A DNA stretch of 64,000 bases from Otatea glauca (taxonomy: Eukaryota; Streptophyta; Magnoliopsida; Poales; Poaceae): assembly GCA_036346275.1 (NCBI GenBank), contig CM070711.1, forward strand, positions 65,387,078-65,451,077, read 5' to 3'. The notes beneath the pieces were generated by a model, which saw only the letters and a list, made by a program, of their open reading frames with translations, was not told where the DNA came from and did not search any database. The position numbers were made by a program, and so were the translations under genes. Positions 21,283-32,198 of this stretch are shown here, piece after piece. How positions within the stretch are numbered: the first letter of the stretch is position 1; every line of letters begins with the position of its first letter.

Positions 21283-22177
21283 TGACGAGTACTCGTACCA
21301 TGGGTACCCCAACGGCCCAGAGTAACGAACGGGCCGCCCCAAGACCGACTCCGACCAAAGGCCCCACGGGGCCATGAAGGACGATCGACCCCAACCTAAC
21401 GAGCTACCCAAGCTCGTCCCCGACCCGATAAGGCGTCCAACCCCCGCAGGTTGGACTCCCACGATCTCTGACCAAGCTGAAGCGATCCCTGCCGAGGGCC
21501 AACTATCGAGCCTCCGCCAGCCATCAGCCACATGCCCTGCGGACACGACTGCGCGGGGGCAGGTGGCTCCTTCCCGAGGAGGCGAGGAGGTTGCCGAAAT
21601 CAAGCCCGAGTCTCATCGTCCAGACGCACACGGCGTGAGGACACGCTCCCTCCCGAGGCAACGCCAGCGCCTATTAGGCTTGCAGAGGGCAGGTGCGCTA
21701 TTTCCCAAGGAAACGGCAAGCTGCTCTCCTCAGCAAGTCCACCAACCCGGCATGGGGCGAAGCAGACACTGACCAATCGCCAAGACGAAGGACCAGAGTT
21801 CTTAGCGTAGGTCGTTTCATCCCTTCCTCTCCAACTCCCCATGTAACCTGCCCCCTCCGGCTATATAAATGGAGCGGGGCCCTCGAGGCGAAGAGGTTGA
21901 GCGCCTGAACACACACACGCCCGAGCAAAGACGGACTCGGCTCGATCCTCACGAATAAACTTCCTTGCTCTCACGTTCTCGAGCTCGGCTCCGCTTGTAA
22001 AAAAGCAGTCGATCATCTACACCCACGGTAATATAAGCACCACCACACGAACTGGAGTAGGGACGTTCGGCCCGAACCAATATACGTCTTGGACTCCTGA
22101 GTCTGACCATTCAAGGAGAGGGAGCGTGCGACTCCTTAGACTTAAAAATTCACTCGCCGGTGCTCGAAACGCCGACA
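21283..22177 (+). mobile_element. Solo LTR (895 bp) of the same Tat family
   Basis: It begins TGACGAGTACTCG and ends GAAACGCCGACA, flanked by CGTCT on both sides (21278-21282 and 22178-22182), a perfect 5-bp TSD. Over its length it is the reverse complement of the complete LTR at 3525-4413, for example CACACGAACTGGAGTAGGGA near 22034. A TATA-like TATATAAATGG lies near 21862. A single LTR with matching TSDs is the product of recombination between the two LTRs of a once full-length element. Confidence 0.92.
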
Positions 22178-22270
22178 CGTCTCATAGAATTTACAGGGGA
22201 GTCCCAGTACACTTATGCGACACATGACAAAGATCATGGTGCTCCGCAGTCACAGAGGACAACTATTGAA

Positions 22271-22392
22271 GGCAAGGGAAGGAATCATCGACATAGTCAT
22301 GACGTACAGCAGGATAGCTCCAGCTCATTCAGGCAAGGGAAGGAATCATCGACATAGTCATGATGTACCGCAGGATTGCTCCAGCTCATTCA
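22271..22392. repeat. 61-bp tandem duplication
   Basis: GGCAAGGGAAGGAATCATCG starts at 22271 and again at 22332, and both copies run to GCTCCAGCTCATTCA. The copies differ at only a few positions, so the duplication is fairly recent. It lies in hAT-related DNA to the right of the solo LTR. Confidence 0.85.
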
Positions 22393-23469
22393 GCGTCCCC
22401 AAGACGTAAGGGAGTTATGGTTATAGCTCATATGGCCACTATGACTACGTCATCCTGGAAGCTCATGCACAACCTCCCACCTAATGGGTCTATGAGTGGC
22501 AAGACCCTAAATTTTATACCATGTTGTACCAATAGTGGCAAACGACTAGCCTATGGACGGGACAAAACTGACACGAATACAAGGCGGAGTTGCTAGTTAC
22601 ACGAGAATTGATAATGATGTCCACAAAAGAGTACAACATGGCTAACAAAGTGTACAACCAACAATACTATATGTAGCCCCAAAGGTAATGTTTTATTTTA
22701 TTGCAACTCGATTTTTTACTAACATAGCGTTTATGTAGGTTCAATATGACATATGTGTGACAATGGAAGTACAACGAAGCTATACTAGCTGTGAACATTC
22801 ATTTTCGGTGAAAAATGTTGATTGCAAATGTCATATGTTATGGTATTAAAATGAATGTTATTGAAATGTGGAATTGTTGGATTGATTTGTGAATACTATT
22901 CAAATGAAATTTTATTTATTGAGATATTATTGCTAAATACCTACTTTACAACTTTAGATTGTCTAAAATATAGCAAAGGTCATGCCGAAATTTTTCTATA
23001 TTGTTTCATATTTTCCATACTCATGCTATTATTGCAAAAATATATAATTTACAACTTCATGTTGTCTTAAAATGCTGGAAAGGTCATGTCAAAATTTTAT
23101 CCTATTTTTCTATATATTTTTTATACATTTCTAACGTTTTACCTGATTTTTTGGGCCTTTCTCGGCTTTTTACAAATTTTACATCATTTTTTTAAAATTT
23201 TCCCATTTTCCCATGATTTTTTTCACCGATTTCGGTTCCATATTTCCCGTAAATATCGCTTGATTATCGCTCATTACTAGTCGATTATCGAGCAATATCG
23301 ACCTATTATCGAGATTTTATTCTCTGATTGGCCGCCAATTTCAAATCGGTTTGATCTTGCTAACCCTTCGATCTTCCTCGATTATCGACCGATAATCGTT
23401 GAAAATCGAAACAGGTCAATTCTAGATTTTTTTTCACAAGAAAATGTTATTTTTAACACTGCTAGGGGC

Positions 23470-26400
23470 AGGGTTTCGGATTTCGGTTTCGGATCAAATA
23501 CCGTTCACGCCGAAACGAAATTTGTGAAATTCAGTAATTTGAGAAATCTCGTCCGAAATTCAAATTCAAAATTTGAATCCGGTTTTTTCTAGGGAAATTC
23601 GAATTTAGCGAGAATTGGCGAGATCTCGCGAGAAATGGCGAAATTTCGGCGGATGGACAAGCCTAAAATTGGTCCAAAAGATGGAGAAAAATTTCGAAAT
23701 TTTTGTGGAGAGTTCTGACGTATTATTAATGTTGTCATAAAATTTCAGATTTTTTGAATCATGTAAATTTTTAAAAATTGAAACACTGTATGTCGTAATG
23801 AAACGCTCACGGCAATTTAGAACCGAATGAAAAATGAGACAAAGCATGTTATAAATATTTGAAATTTTAATAGCATGATTCTGACATGTGAATAATATTG
23901 CCATAAAATTTTGAGTTGTTACTGAAGCTCGAGGAATTTTTAAAATTGTGGAATTGGTATGCGTGAAGTAAGAAATTTGTGACATTTTGACTGAAATTCG
24001 AAGATTGGGAGTCATAATTCGAAACAATTAATGTATATTGACATGAAAATTATTAAGAATGTAATAAAATTGATACACACAACAAGTCTTCACATATTTG
24101 CATATGACAATTAAATGAATGTATGTTTGCATCACATACCTACGAGTAGTAAAGCGCCCCTGGTGCAAACTCCACCTCGTGTTGTCGACAATGATCTCGT
24201 GGTACCTCCTCTCGTGTTGTTGCTTGTATTCCTCCCAGTGTCATATCTCGTGGTAGCGAGCGGACTTCCAATCTTGGTAATGAGACTCCCAGTATCGGTT
24301 TCTGACCGGTGAAGGTACATGATATTGGCGGATGAGTGCCGCGTATGGATCGACATATGGATCATTGTAGTCAAATGGCAAAGAGATGCTCGATCCATCA
24401 TAACTCGTGCATAATCGTACCCACCGATCCCATCCATACGGCATTTGACTATACCCGTATGCTCAATTGGAATGCCCAAATGGTCGGAGGACTCATTGCT
24501 ACACCATGATTGAGCACCATCCGTGGTTGTGCTTTGCTGGCGTCCCACCCCACCACGCGACGTGCCCTTCCGCTCTGCTGGTCCGCTGCTTAGAGTCACC
24601 TCTCGGCGATACCCTCGATGCAATCCTCCCGCCGGTGATTGTGATTGTGGGCGGGGCGGAGGAGTACCGGTCGACTTCCGATCCGTCATCGCCAGAGAGT
24701 CTCGCGATCGTTGAGCTACTCACGAGGTAATCGCACATTATCGGAAGGTGTTGCCGTGTCGTCCTCATCGCCGACAATAGGCTCATCATCAATTCGGCCT
24801 TTCCTTTTTCCTTACCACTCTGGCTGCCCGATAACTTTTGTAATCCGCCTAAAGCTCACTGCTAGAGTGTCGTCATCCTCGGCGTCGGTAGCACGCTCTC
24901 TCTTCCCAAATGCGTGTCTCCGATGTTCCACTCCGCCCAACTGGGAGGCTCTTCCCTCTGTGGCCAATTAGAAGTAAGGTTAACATTGTTCTCGAGTTTG
25001 GACATACATGGTTAAAAGTGGAATGGAAAACAATTGCATTGTTTACTGTTGCCTCATACATCTCTCGCTTGGGATGGAGTCAACCACGAATCTCATTGGG
25101 AGGGTGGGTCGTGCGCGACTGTCCTCGTCGAGTAGAGGCTCCCGATGAACTGGATGAGTCGAACCACTCGCAATTGGGTCATGCCGGGATGCATCGCATC
25201 CTCGATCGAGCGATCCACGGGGTCTTCGTCTTGGAGTCCAGCGAGTGGATTCATAGTCTCGGCGAAGTCGCAGTTGTAGTGCACGAACACGAGCCGTTGG
25301 AGCTTCGCATAACTTAAACGGTTTCGTAGCTGCGTGTGCACCAAAGCAAATGTGCTCCAATTGCGTTCACACCCACTCGACGATGCGCCTTTGGGACACC
25401 AACCTCAAGGCGAACTTTTGCGTGTTGGCGTCTCATTCGAAGGCCATCCACCATTGAGCATGTGAACAACACGAAAAAGAAAAGTCGATGAGTGCTACAC
25501 AACAACATACCAACCAACCTCGGTTTATGTACTTACGCGTCATTTGGTTATCGGCGGCAGTGGTCTGCGCAATTTGGTGGCAAAACGTCCCGTCTAAGAC
25601 GGTATGTGTCTGCTTCTCGTAGAGCCTTCACCGCGATAGCGTCGTCATCGACCATAATGCTTAGTGCGATCGAGGCGCTCCATGTATCGCGGAGTCTTGC
25701 ATATGTTGTATGAGAACTGGGACTTGGTCCGGGGCGGAGGCTGCAATTGATGAAAAGATTGCATAGTTAGTATAATAGATCGAACATTGCACACTTAGCA
25801 TAATAGAATGAACATGTTAATTTCACTTACCGCTTGCACAAATGTGGTTTCCCTTATTTGGCAAATCTCTTTTCCATGACTTGTAGGAATATCTTGTCTT
25901 TATTCTCCATGCTCCCGTAAGTTATTGTTGTACTTATTCCGTGCAATTCGTCTTCGCATCATTACACGTTGTTGGTAACTTGTCTTGATCCGCGAACCTC
26001 AACAACTTGTACAAGGGTTCTCACGGCCACCACGGTCCACTCCACCCATGTCCGTAAATCCACCTACGAGGTGGTCATATGCGTACTTGCCCTCCGCCAT
26101 TTCAGCCCACCTACTACCTATCCAGTCAGGATGTGTCATCCACTGCTGGAACTTTTCCTTTTTTTTGAAGAAGCTATCAAGGAAAACAAAGGTCGTCCCA
26201 AATCTAGTGGCATTTGGCCTCACCAACTCTCCACCAATATGTTGCCTCATCTGCGCATGTAGATTCTTGTGGTTGTATAAAAATCTGCATTCTCTTGGCA
26301 CATGCCACAATATCTTTGATACATTCATCCTCGCACACGTCTTTTAGCATAAGATTTACGGTGTGTGCCAAGCAAGGCTGCCATACTATACGAGGGTCTT

Positions 26401-28149
26401 GCTCGTAACATCCGCATACTTTCTTGAAGTTGGCACCATTGTCGGTAACCACCGCACAACATGCTCCACCCCAATCTCCGGCCACCACCTTTGTTATCTC
26501 GGCTAGTAGGTATTTGTGGTTTTGGACCTTAGCTGCGAATGAGCAAGCAAGAATTTAGTACGTGTGGCAATAAAGATCATACGGAATAGGAAAAAATGAA
26601 TTTTGTACTGTGGCATTTACGGTCTTATGGAAGAACATCATCCCATTGCAGATATACCATGAAGTTGATGATACTCTGTTGTGTAGGTCCGTCCAGCGCC
26701 GCACATCATCAGTAACACCAAAGGTGGCCCGTCGCCCTGAACCTCCGAAGGTACTTCACAATCTCCCGCTCATTCGCGTCCAAGTACTTACCGTCTATCT
26801 CGTATCCTCGTGGTGCACGAACCCACAGGCCTAGCTCTGCGTCGACAATTGCGCTTTGACCGCATGCACAAGAGATTAGTACAATCATCACACGACGTGT
26901 AACTTACAAACACACAAGAGATTCGTGCACCGTGAAATCGGCACCCACCTTCCTTCCGGAATTGCATTAGCATGTAACCACTTTGACCATCCCTCCCTAG
27001 CTTCTCTCGCTTCCCTGCTTTGGAATGCGGTGTCAATCTGAGGTTCTTTGCGGGCACTAGCCTGCAAGGTCGACATCCATGGAGGCATGGCTTTCCGTGT
27101 CGATTTGGACCGACCAACATTTTCTTGATAGTCGATGAATTGAAGACTTCGTGCACCACTCCGGAACCCGAACCTTGCGTCAAACCTTGGCTCCTCGGGT
27201 AGGCCTCTTGTTTAGAGGCTTTTATGGCCATCTTAAGTTTGCTCGTCCTCCGTGCCCATGGTGGTCCATTCGGTGCAAGCCTCCTCGGCCGCGCAGCGAA
27301 TCGCACGCTTCTCCTTCTTTCTCACACGCCACCACGGAGGTCCGCGATCATGGCTGCCTAATCACTTTAGGCACGTTGGGGAGCCTTCACATCACCGCGC
27401 CACGATAAATGTTCCTTAAGACGGGTCGCCTCCACCCTTCATAACATGCGTGCGATGGTTGCACCTCGACCACTGCCGATCGCTCCCGTGGTCCCATACG
27501 GTACCACGAGGCTCCGCCATCACAACGACCTATAGCTGCATCATTACGAAAAATGCATGATATATAAGCTTGTATGACCATGTGCTTGTTTGCATGCAAT
27601 CAACATTCTTAACTCATCGATGTTTGCTAAAATGCATGATATATGCCTTTCATTGTGAGGCTTACTAGCTCTAGCTGTACCATACTACCATACAAGTGAC
27701 CAAGTGAGTAAGTGACATGGAATTTTGAGTTTTGAATACATCGACATATGAATCCCAATTCCCACATGAGTACATGCATTGTTAGTTCTTACTAGACTAT
27801 ATCCCACATGAATACATGTCTAAATAAGCAAGAAAATTACAATGCACTTAAAATCCAACAAATCAATTTGTTCATACCAATTTTTTGGAAGCCCAAATTC
27901 GAACTTATTGATATAATTCCTACATATCTTATGATCCGCCAAAAAATTCAAATTCGGTTTAAAATTCGAAATCTCGCTTATTGATATAATTCGGTGGTTT
28001 TGCGAAATCTGCCGAAAAATAAAAAATCCAAATATCTTGTAGCAATTTCAAATTTTTTCGATTTTCATCCGATAATCTATGCAAACTCGAAACAGGTCAA
28101 AATCTAGATTTTTTTCACAAATTTCAAATCTCGTTATTTTGTAACCTTG
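23470..28149 (-). mobile_element. 4.7-kb hAT transposon with decayed transposase
   Basis: The left end is AGGGTTTCGGATTTCGG and the right end TAACCTTG. The flanks are CTAGGGGC (23462-23469) and CTAGGGCC (28150-28157), an 8-bp duplication with one mismatch. The interior encodes hAT transposase parts on the minus strand. The AT-rich left part (23500-24060) contains modules of the kind found in the smaller elements at 947, 29776, 37376 and 44655, so this is the best candidate in the window for a relative of their autonomous source. Its left TSD directly follows another hAT end at 23461. Confidence 0.7.
25093..27480 (-). pseudogene. hAT transposase, broken into several frames
   Basis: Parts in order on the minus strand: a BED-finger-like remnant near 27470-27360 (TRLKEHL...GDVKA, with a frameshift before it); a DUF659-type segment at 26488-26204 with the diagnostic VVTDNGANFKKV and PCLAHTVNLMLKDV; then LVRPNATRFGTTFVFLDSF in a neighbouring frame (26328-25999); and a C-terminal dimerisation part near 25400-25200 (SGCERNWSTFALVHTQLRNR, LVFVHYN). 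hAT transposases use an RNase H-fold core with the Asp in the TDN motif to excise and insert the element. Frame changes between the parts could include small introns, but stops make an intact protein unlikely. Confidence 0.8.
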
Positions 28150-28329
28150 CTAGGGCCTCTTCTCAGATTTGTAGCATGAACGTCGAAGCAGGCGGCTCCT
28201 GCCACTTTCTTCTTCGTTTTCTGTGCCATCTTGTCAGAAATCCTTGTCCAATGATAACGCTGGTGAATCCTTGTCCACATCCCCCAACCCCACCACACAC
28301 ACAAAAGTTTTGAGCTCCACTCGACTAGC

Positions 28330-28712
28330 AATTTTTTTTTAAAAAATAATACATTTAAAAAAAATTACAAAAATAATATGTCAAATCAAAATTTTATAAA
28401 AATACATCTTTATCGTCAAATGAAATGACGATATAGGTATGTTTAGCCACGTTTTGTATTGGCCAGCAGATTATTTTATCATATATTCATTTGGTCGACA
28501 AAGTTGAGGTTTCTGTTGTCATTTGAATTGGTGACAGAACCCTGTTACTAATTCAAATGGCGATAGAAGATTTATCGTCGTTTCAAATTATGACAGAGCT
28601 TCTTATCTATTTGAAATGGTGACAGATGTGTATTTTTGTAAAATTTTGATTGAGCATATCATTTTTGTAAAATTATTTTAAATATATATTATTATTTTTT
28701 TAAAAAAAATCG
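28330..28712. mobile_element. Mutator-like MITE, 383 bp, 9-bp TSD
   Basis: It is flanked by identical TCGACTAGC at 28321-28329 and 28713-28721. The termini are AT-rich inverted repeats of about 70 bp (AAAAATAATACATTTAAA on the left against a matching right arm ending ATATATATTATTATTTTTT). Inside, TCAAATGAAATGACGATA-like and TTTGAATTGGTGACAGA motifs recur in both orientations. The 9-bp TSD points to the Mutator superfamily. No coding sequence. Confidence 0.75.
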
Positions 28713-28721
28713 TCGACTAGC

Positions 28722-29364
28722 CCCTTTGCGGCCTCGATTCTTTCCGTTGCTATGCGCGTTAAGAGTCTGTTCCTCAAGTTGCAACTCAGGTTGAGAGTTG
28801 TTCTTCAAGTTGTATGAATTTTTTTAGCAGTGGTTCAATACTTTCCTTTTAATATAAATTGTATAAATCTTAAAGCAAACGAAGAGGTAAGTAATCACCG
28901 TCTACTCTTTATTCATACTTTAATATTTGTGCAACTATAAAAAAAACATAGAAACACCTCTCTTCTTTATTTTTGAAACTTACAAGTTGTATGGCATAGA
29001 AGGGGAAGGCTGTATACGATGATTGCAGTGTAAGTTACGCTTGTATTAGTCTTTGGGAAGCTTTGTGAATTGTGACACGTCTTTGTAGCGAGTGAATCGA
29101 ACGTAGAAACACTGCGATTACAAAGAAACTGTCTCGACTCTCTACCGGTTGATGGATCCCACCCAAGCACATTACGGTGCAGAGAAAGCCAGCAAATTCT
29201 GCGGTGGAAGCTAAGCGATCTTTGCCGCGCACCGAACAAGAAGAGGGAGTTCGAGTTTCGACATACTTTTCTTTTTAAATCGGACTTAATGTGAATGGAT
29301 TTGCAAAACTAATTATGTCTTTAACTAAAGAAGCAACGCCAGTTGGCATCTGTCACCTACCACA
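28722..29364. other. No gene recognised
   Basis: A minus-strand frame at 28967-29239 has no recognisable domain. The rest is AT-rich spacer between two MITEs. Confidence 0.4.
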
Positions 29365-29366
29365 TA

Positions 29367-29648
29367 CTCCCTCCGTTGATAAATATAAGGCGTATTTTGA
29401 CTTGGCACAAGGATTAAAGTTGTGGTGAAATTGAGGAAAACATGAGAGGAAATGACTTACATATCCCTCTTAATTGTCTTGGAAGATGAGAGATAATACT
29501 TTATGTAGGTGGTAATGAATAAATGTATATGATTGAGAGAGAATAAATAAGGATATATATGGAAAGACTCATTAAATCTACATACATGTCTTATATTTTT
29601 CAACAAAACCATTCAAACTATAGGCCTTATATTTATGAACGGATGGAG
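29367..29648. mobile_element. Stowaway-type MITE (Tc1/mariner), 282 bp
   Basis: The ends CTCCCTCCGTTGATAAATAT and ATATTTATGAACGGATGGAG are the classic Stowaway inverted repeats, flanked by TA on both sides (29365-29366 and 29649-29650). No coding sequence. Confidence 0.92.
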
Positions 29649-29775
29649 TACTATTAACTCGGTAGCATGTACGGTGGACTGAGCTTGGATGTGGCTAAGC
29701 AATTAATTAAGCAGTTAATTAAGTGACTACTTATGTAATTAATTAACTAAATAAATTCATGTATGCCATACCGAA

Positions 29776-31203
29776 CATGTTTCAAATTTCGGCGAAATTT
29801 CGGATTTCGGACCACCCCGAAATCTAAAGTACCGGTCGAAAAAAGTTAATTTTTTTGAAATTGCTACAGTACCTCCGAAATTTCGTGTTTTTTTGTCCGG
29901 TTTTGAATCTTTTAGGGCCGGATTTGGTCCAATAACCCTTAGTAAAGTCATCTTCTATGAAAATTTATTGAAAAAAACGAATTTTTTAAACATTTTAAAA
30001 TTTTGGTAGAAAAACTATCAGATCTTTATAAAATTGTACAAGCTTGATAATAATCTGAAAAGTTTATGGTACTATCCTTAGTAGTTTAGGATCATACATA
30101 AAAAATTTCAAAATAATTTAACTTCATTTGTTGTCTTTAAAAAATCAAAACAGAATGAACATAATTGGGACAGTTATATTGTCATAATTTTATAAATTTT
30201 CTTGGGTGTGATTATGATCTAAAATTTTTGTGAGAGATTAATAATTGACTCAGTACAATTATATAATTTTTTAAAAAAATTCAACTTTGTTTGTGTGGTC
30301 AATAAAATCTATGTAAGCATTGAACTTCGTTTGTTATATTATATTTCAAAAATCAAAAAGAAAAGAACATAAATGGTAATGTGCCTTGTAAGAATTTTAT
30401 AAATTCACTAGATTGTGATCATGAATCACAATATTTATGGGATATTAAGAACTTACTTATCACCATTATGTAAAATTTTCAAAAAAAATTATGATTTACA
30501 TAATTTTTCATTTTGTTCAAGTTTGCCGATAAACCTTTTAACAGGGCAGTAGTACTGTTCGAATTTTTAAAAATTCATACAGTTTGATAATCATCTGAAA
30601 ATTTTATGAGATCATTATAGATACATCATAACCATTCAAAAAAATTCAATAGTTTCTAACTTGATTTGTACCATTTTCCATTCGGATCAAACTTATCGGT
30701 CAGTGTTCTATCAGAACAGTACCACTCTCCGAATTTTTAAAAATTCCTCACTTGTGATAATCAGATGAAATTTTTCTGAGAACATTATTTATGGATTATA
30801 ACCATGCACAAAATTTTTTAACATTTTATAACTTGATTTGTACCATTTTCCATTCGGATCAAACTTGTTGGTCAGTGTTTTATCAGGACAGTACCACTCT
30901 CCGAATTTTGAAAAATTCCACAGATGTTATAATCAGCTGAAATTTTTGTGAGAACATCAGAAATGTGTTAGGAACCTACAAAAACAATTTCAAAATTTTT
31001 CGTTAACGTTTAGGGCACTTTTCAGCCGGTACAAAAAAACCCGAAATTTGGGAGGGTTTTGCCGAATTCGATTTTTTTTTCCCGAAATGGACCGGGTTTG
31101 AATTTTCAAATTCAAATTTGTCCGAAATATTTCCGAAATTTCGCCGAAATTTCGCGATCCGACCAGGAACAAAATTTATTCCGAAACCGAATTTTCAAAC
31201 CTT
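29776..31203. mobile_element. hAT-family non-autonomous element, about 1.43 kb
   Basis: It is collinear with the element at 44655-46120, including the terminal GTTTCAAATTTCGGCG and the AAATTTCGGATTTCGGACCA block at the left and CCGAAACCGAATTTTCAAACC at the right. Internal modules of about 170 bp repeat GTACCATTTTCCATTCGGAT (near 30669 and 30840). I do not see a clear 8-bp TSD, so an end may have eroded. No coding sequence. Confidence 0.7.
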
Positions 31204-31704
31204 ATATGAGTGAGGGAGCTCGGCAACCCATGTGATGATAGCAAAAAGAGCTCTATGTCGTACTACCAGCCAGCGTCTTACCACGGTATAAAAATACAGC
31301 AGTTGACGCTACTTCTGCGATCGAAGATAGAACTGATTTTGTAAATTTGTTCGGAAAAGGGAGCGACCGAACCGTAACATCGTCCACCCAGCTTAACGAC
31401 GGGACTGCGATAGCTTCCTTCGCTCTCTTTGCCCGTTGTCCGCTGGCAACCGCGCACCGAAGTACCGAACCAGCAAAGCAAGCCACACGGGCGCACGAAT
31501 CTCCGCGCCCCACGGACGCGCGCCCTCGCGTCCCCACCGCCGTGGACCCCCCCCTGCGCCGCGGGAATCGAATCTCTCTCTACTCTGCAGTCTGCACCAC
31601 CTCTCCCTTCGCCTTCCTGCGAGTCTCACTCCCTCCACATCTCTGCGCCGCCGCCGCCGCCGCCGCCGCGACACCTCTGCCCGTCAAGGCTGGACGGCGT
31701 CCAG
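31204..31704 (+). promoter_or_regulatory. SnRK1 promoter region and 5' untranslated exon
   Basis: AT content falls from about 31360, and a pyrimidine- and GCC-rich stretch (GCCGCC repeats at about 31648-31670) ends with CGTCCAG|GTAGAGG at 31704/31705, a good splice donor. This fits a 5' untranslated exon ahead of the SnRK1 start codon. I see no clear TATA box. Overlapping frames on both strands here are GC-rich by-products. Confidence 0.5.
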
Positions 31705-32169
31705 GTAGAGGCTCCTATATTGCTGCCTCTCCTTCCCCTCGCCTCCCGCCCCTCTCAGTCCGAGAATCCGGCGATGCGCTTGGGTTTCGGGGGCCGTGAG
31801 TGTTCGCTGTATCGCTCGGGGGAGTGAGTGGTATTCGCTGGCTACCTAACCTACAGATCCGTGAGCTCGCGATGGTGGGATCGCGTGCTGGTTATTCGGG
31901 GGTTCTGTTGGGTCTCTTAGCGTAGGGTTGAATTGGGTGGAAAATGCTGGAGGAGCTCTATTTTAGGGAAGCTGTTCGTTCTCCCTTCGAAATTAAGCCT
32001 TTTCGCGTGCTTTTATTCCCAGTGATTGCAAGCCTCGGGTGGAATTCAACATACGAATCGTTTGGATCTGACCTGCTTAAATAGAACATCGAGCTTCGAT
32101 AGCGCCGTTTGCACCATGCGTGTGAATTACTGAATTTCGTAGCAATTGCCTTCTTTTCCTGAAGTGTAG
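31705..32169 (+). other. Probable leader intron of SnRK1
   Basis: Donor CAG|GTAGAG at 31705 and acceptor TTTTCCTGAAGTGTAG| ending at 32169, with a pyrimidine-rich tract. The remaining leader before the ATG at 32199 is about 29 bases. Leader introns are common in plant SnRK1 genes and often raise expression. A cDNA would confirm it. Confidence 0.5.
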
Positions 32170-32198
32170 ATTAGTTTGATTGCGATTTAAGGTGGAAG

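Larger units (their letters stand above)
20330..23461. mobile_element. hAT-derived DNA carrying a nested solo LTR
   Basis: The right end (about 23330-23461) resembles the right end of the hAT element at 23470-28149: both contain CGATAATC, GAAACAGGTCAA, TCTAGATTTTTTTCACA and a terminal TAACNYTG. Motifs of the GATAATCG type recur at 20740-20900 and 23250-23410. The left end near 20330 is uncertain and I found no matching TSD there. A solo LTR (21283-22177) splits it. The part at 22178-22600 is Ser/His/Gln-rich in translation, but I cannot assign it. Confidence 0.5.

Noticed and set aside
31347..31827. Overlapping frames of 132-150 codons upstream of SnRK1
   Set aside because: They lie in the GC- and pyrimidine-rich 5' untranslated exon and leader intron. 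Three frames are open at once and none has a motif.
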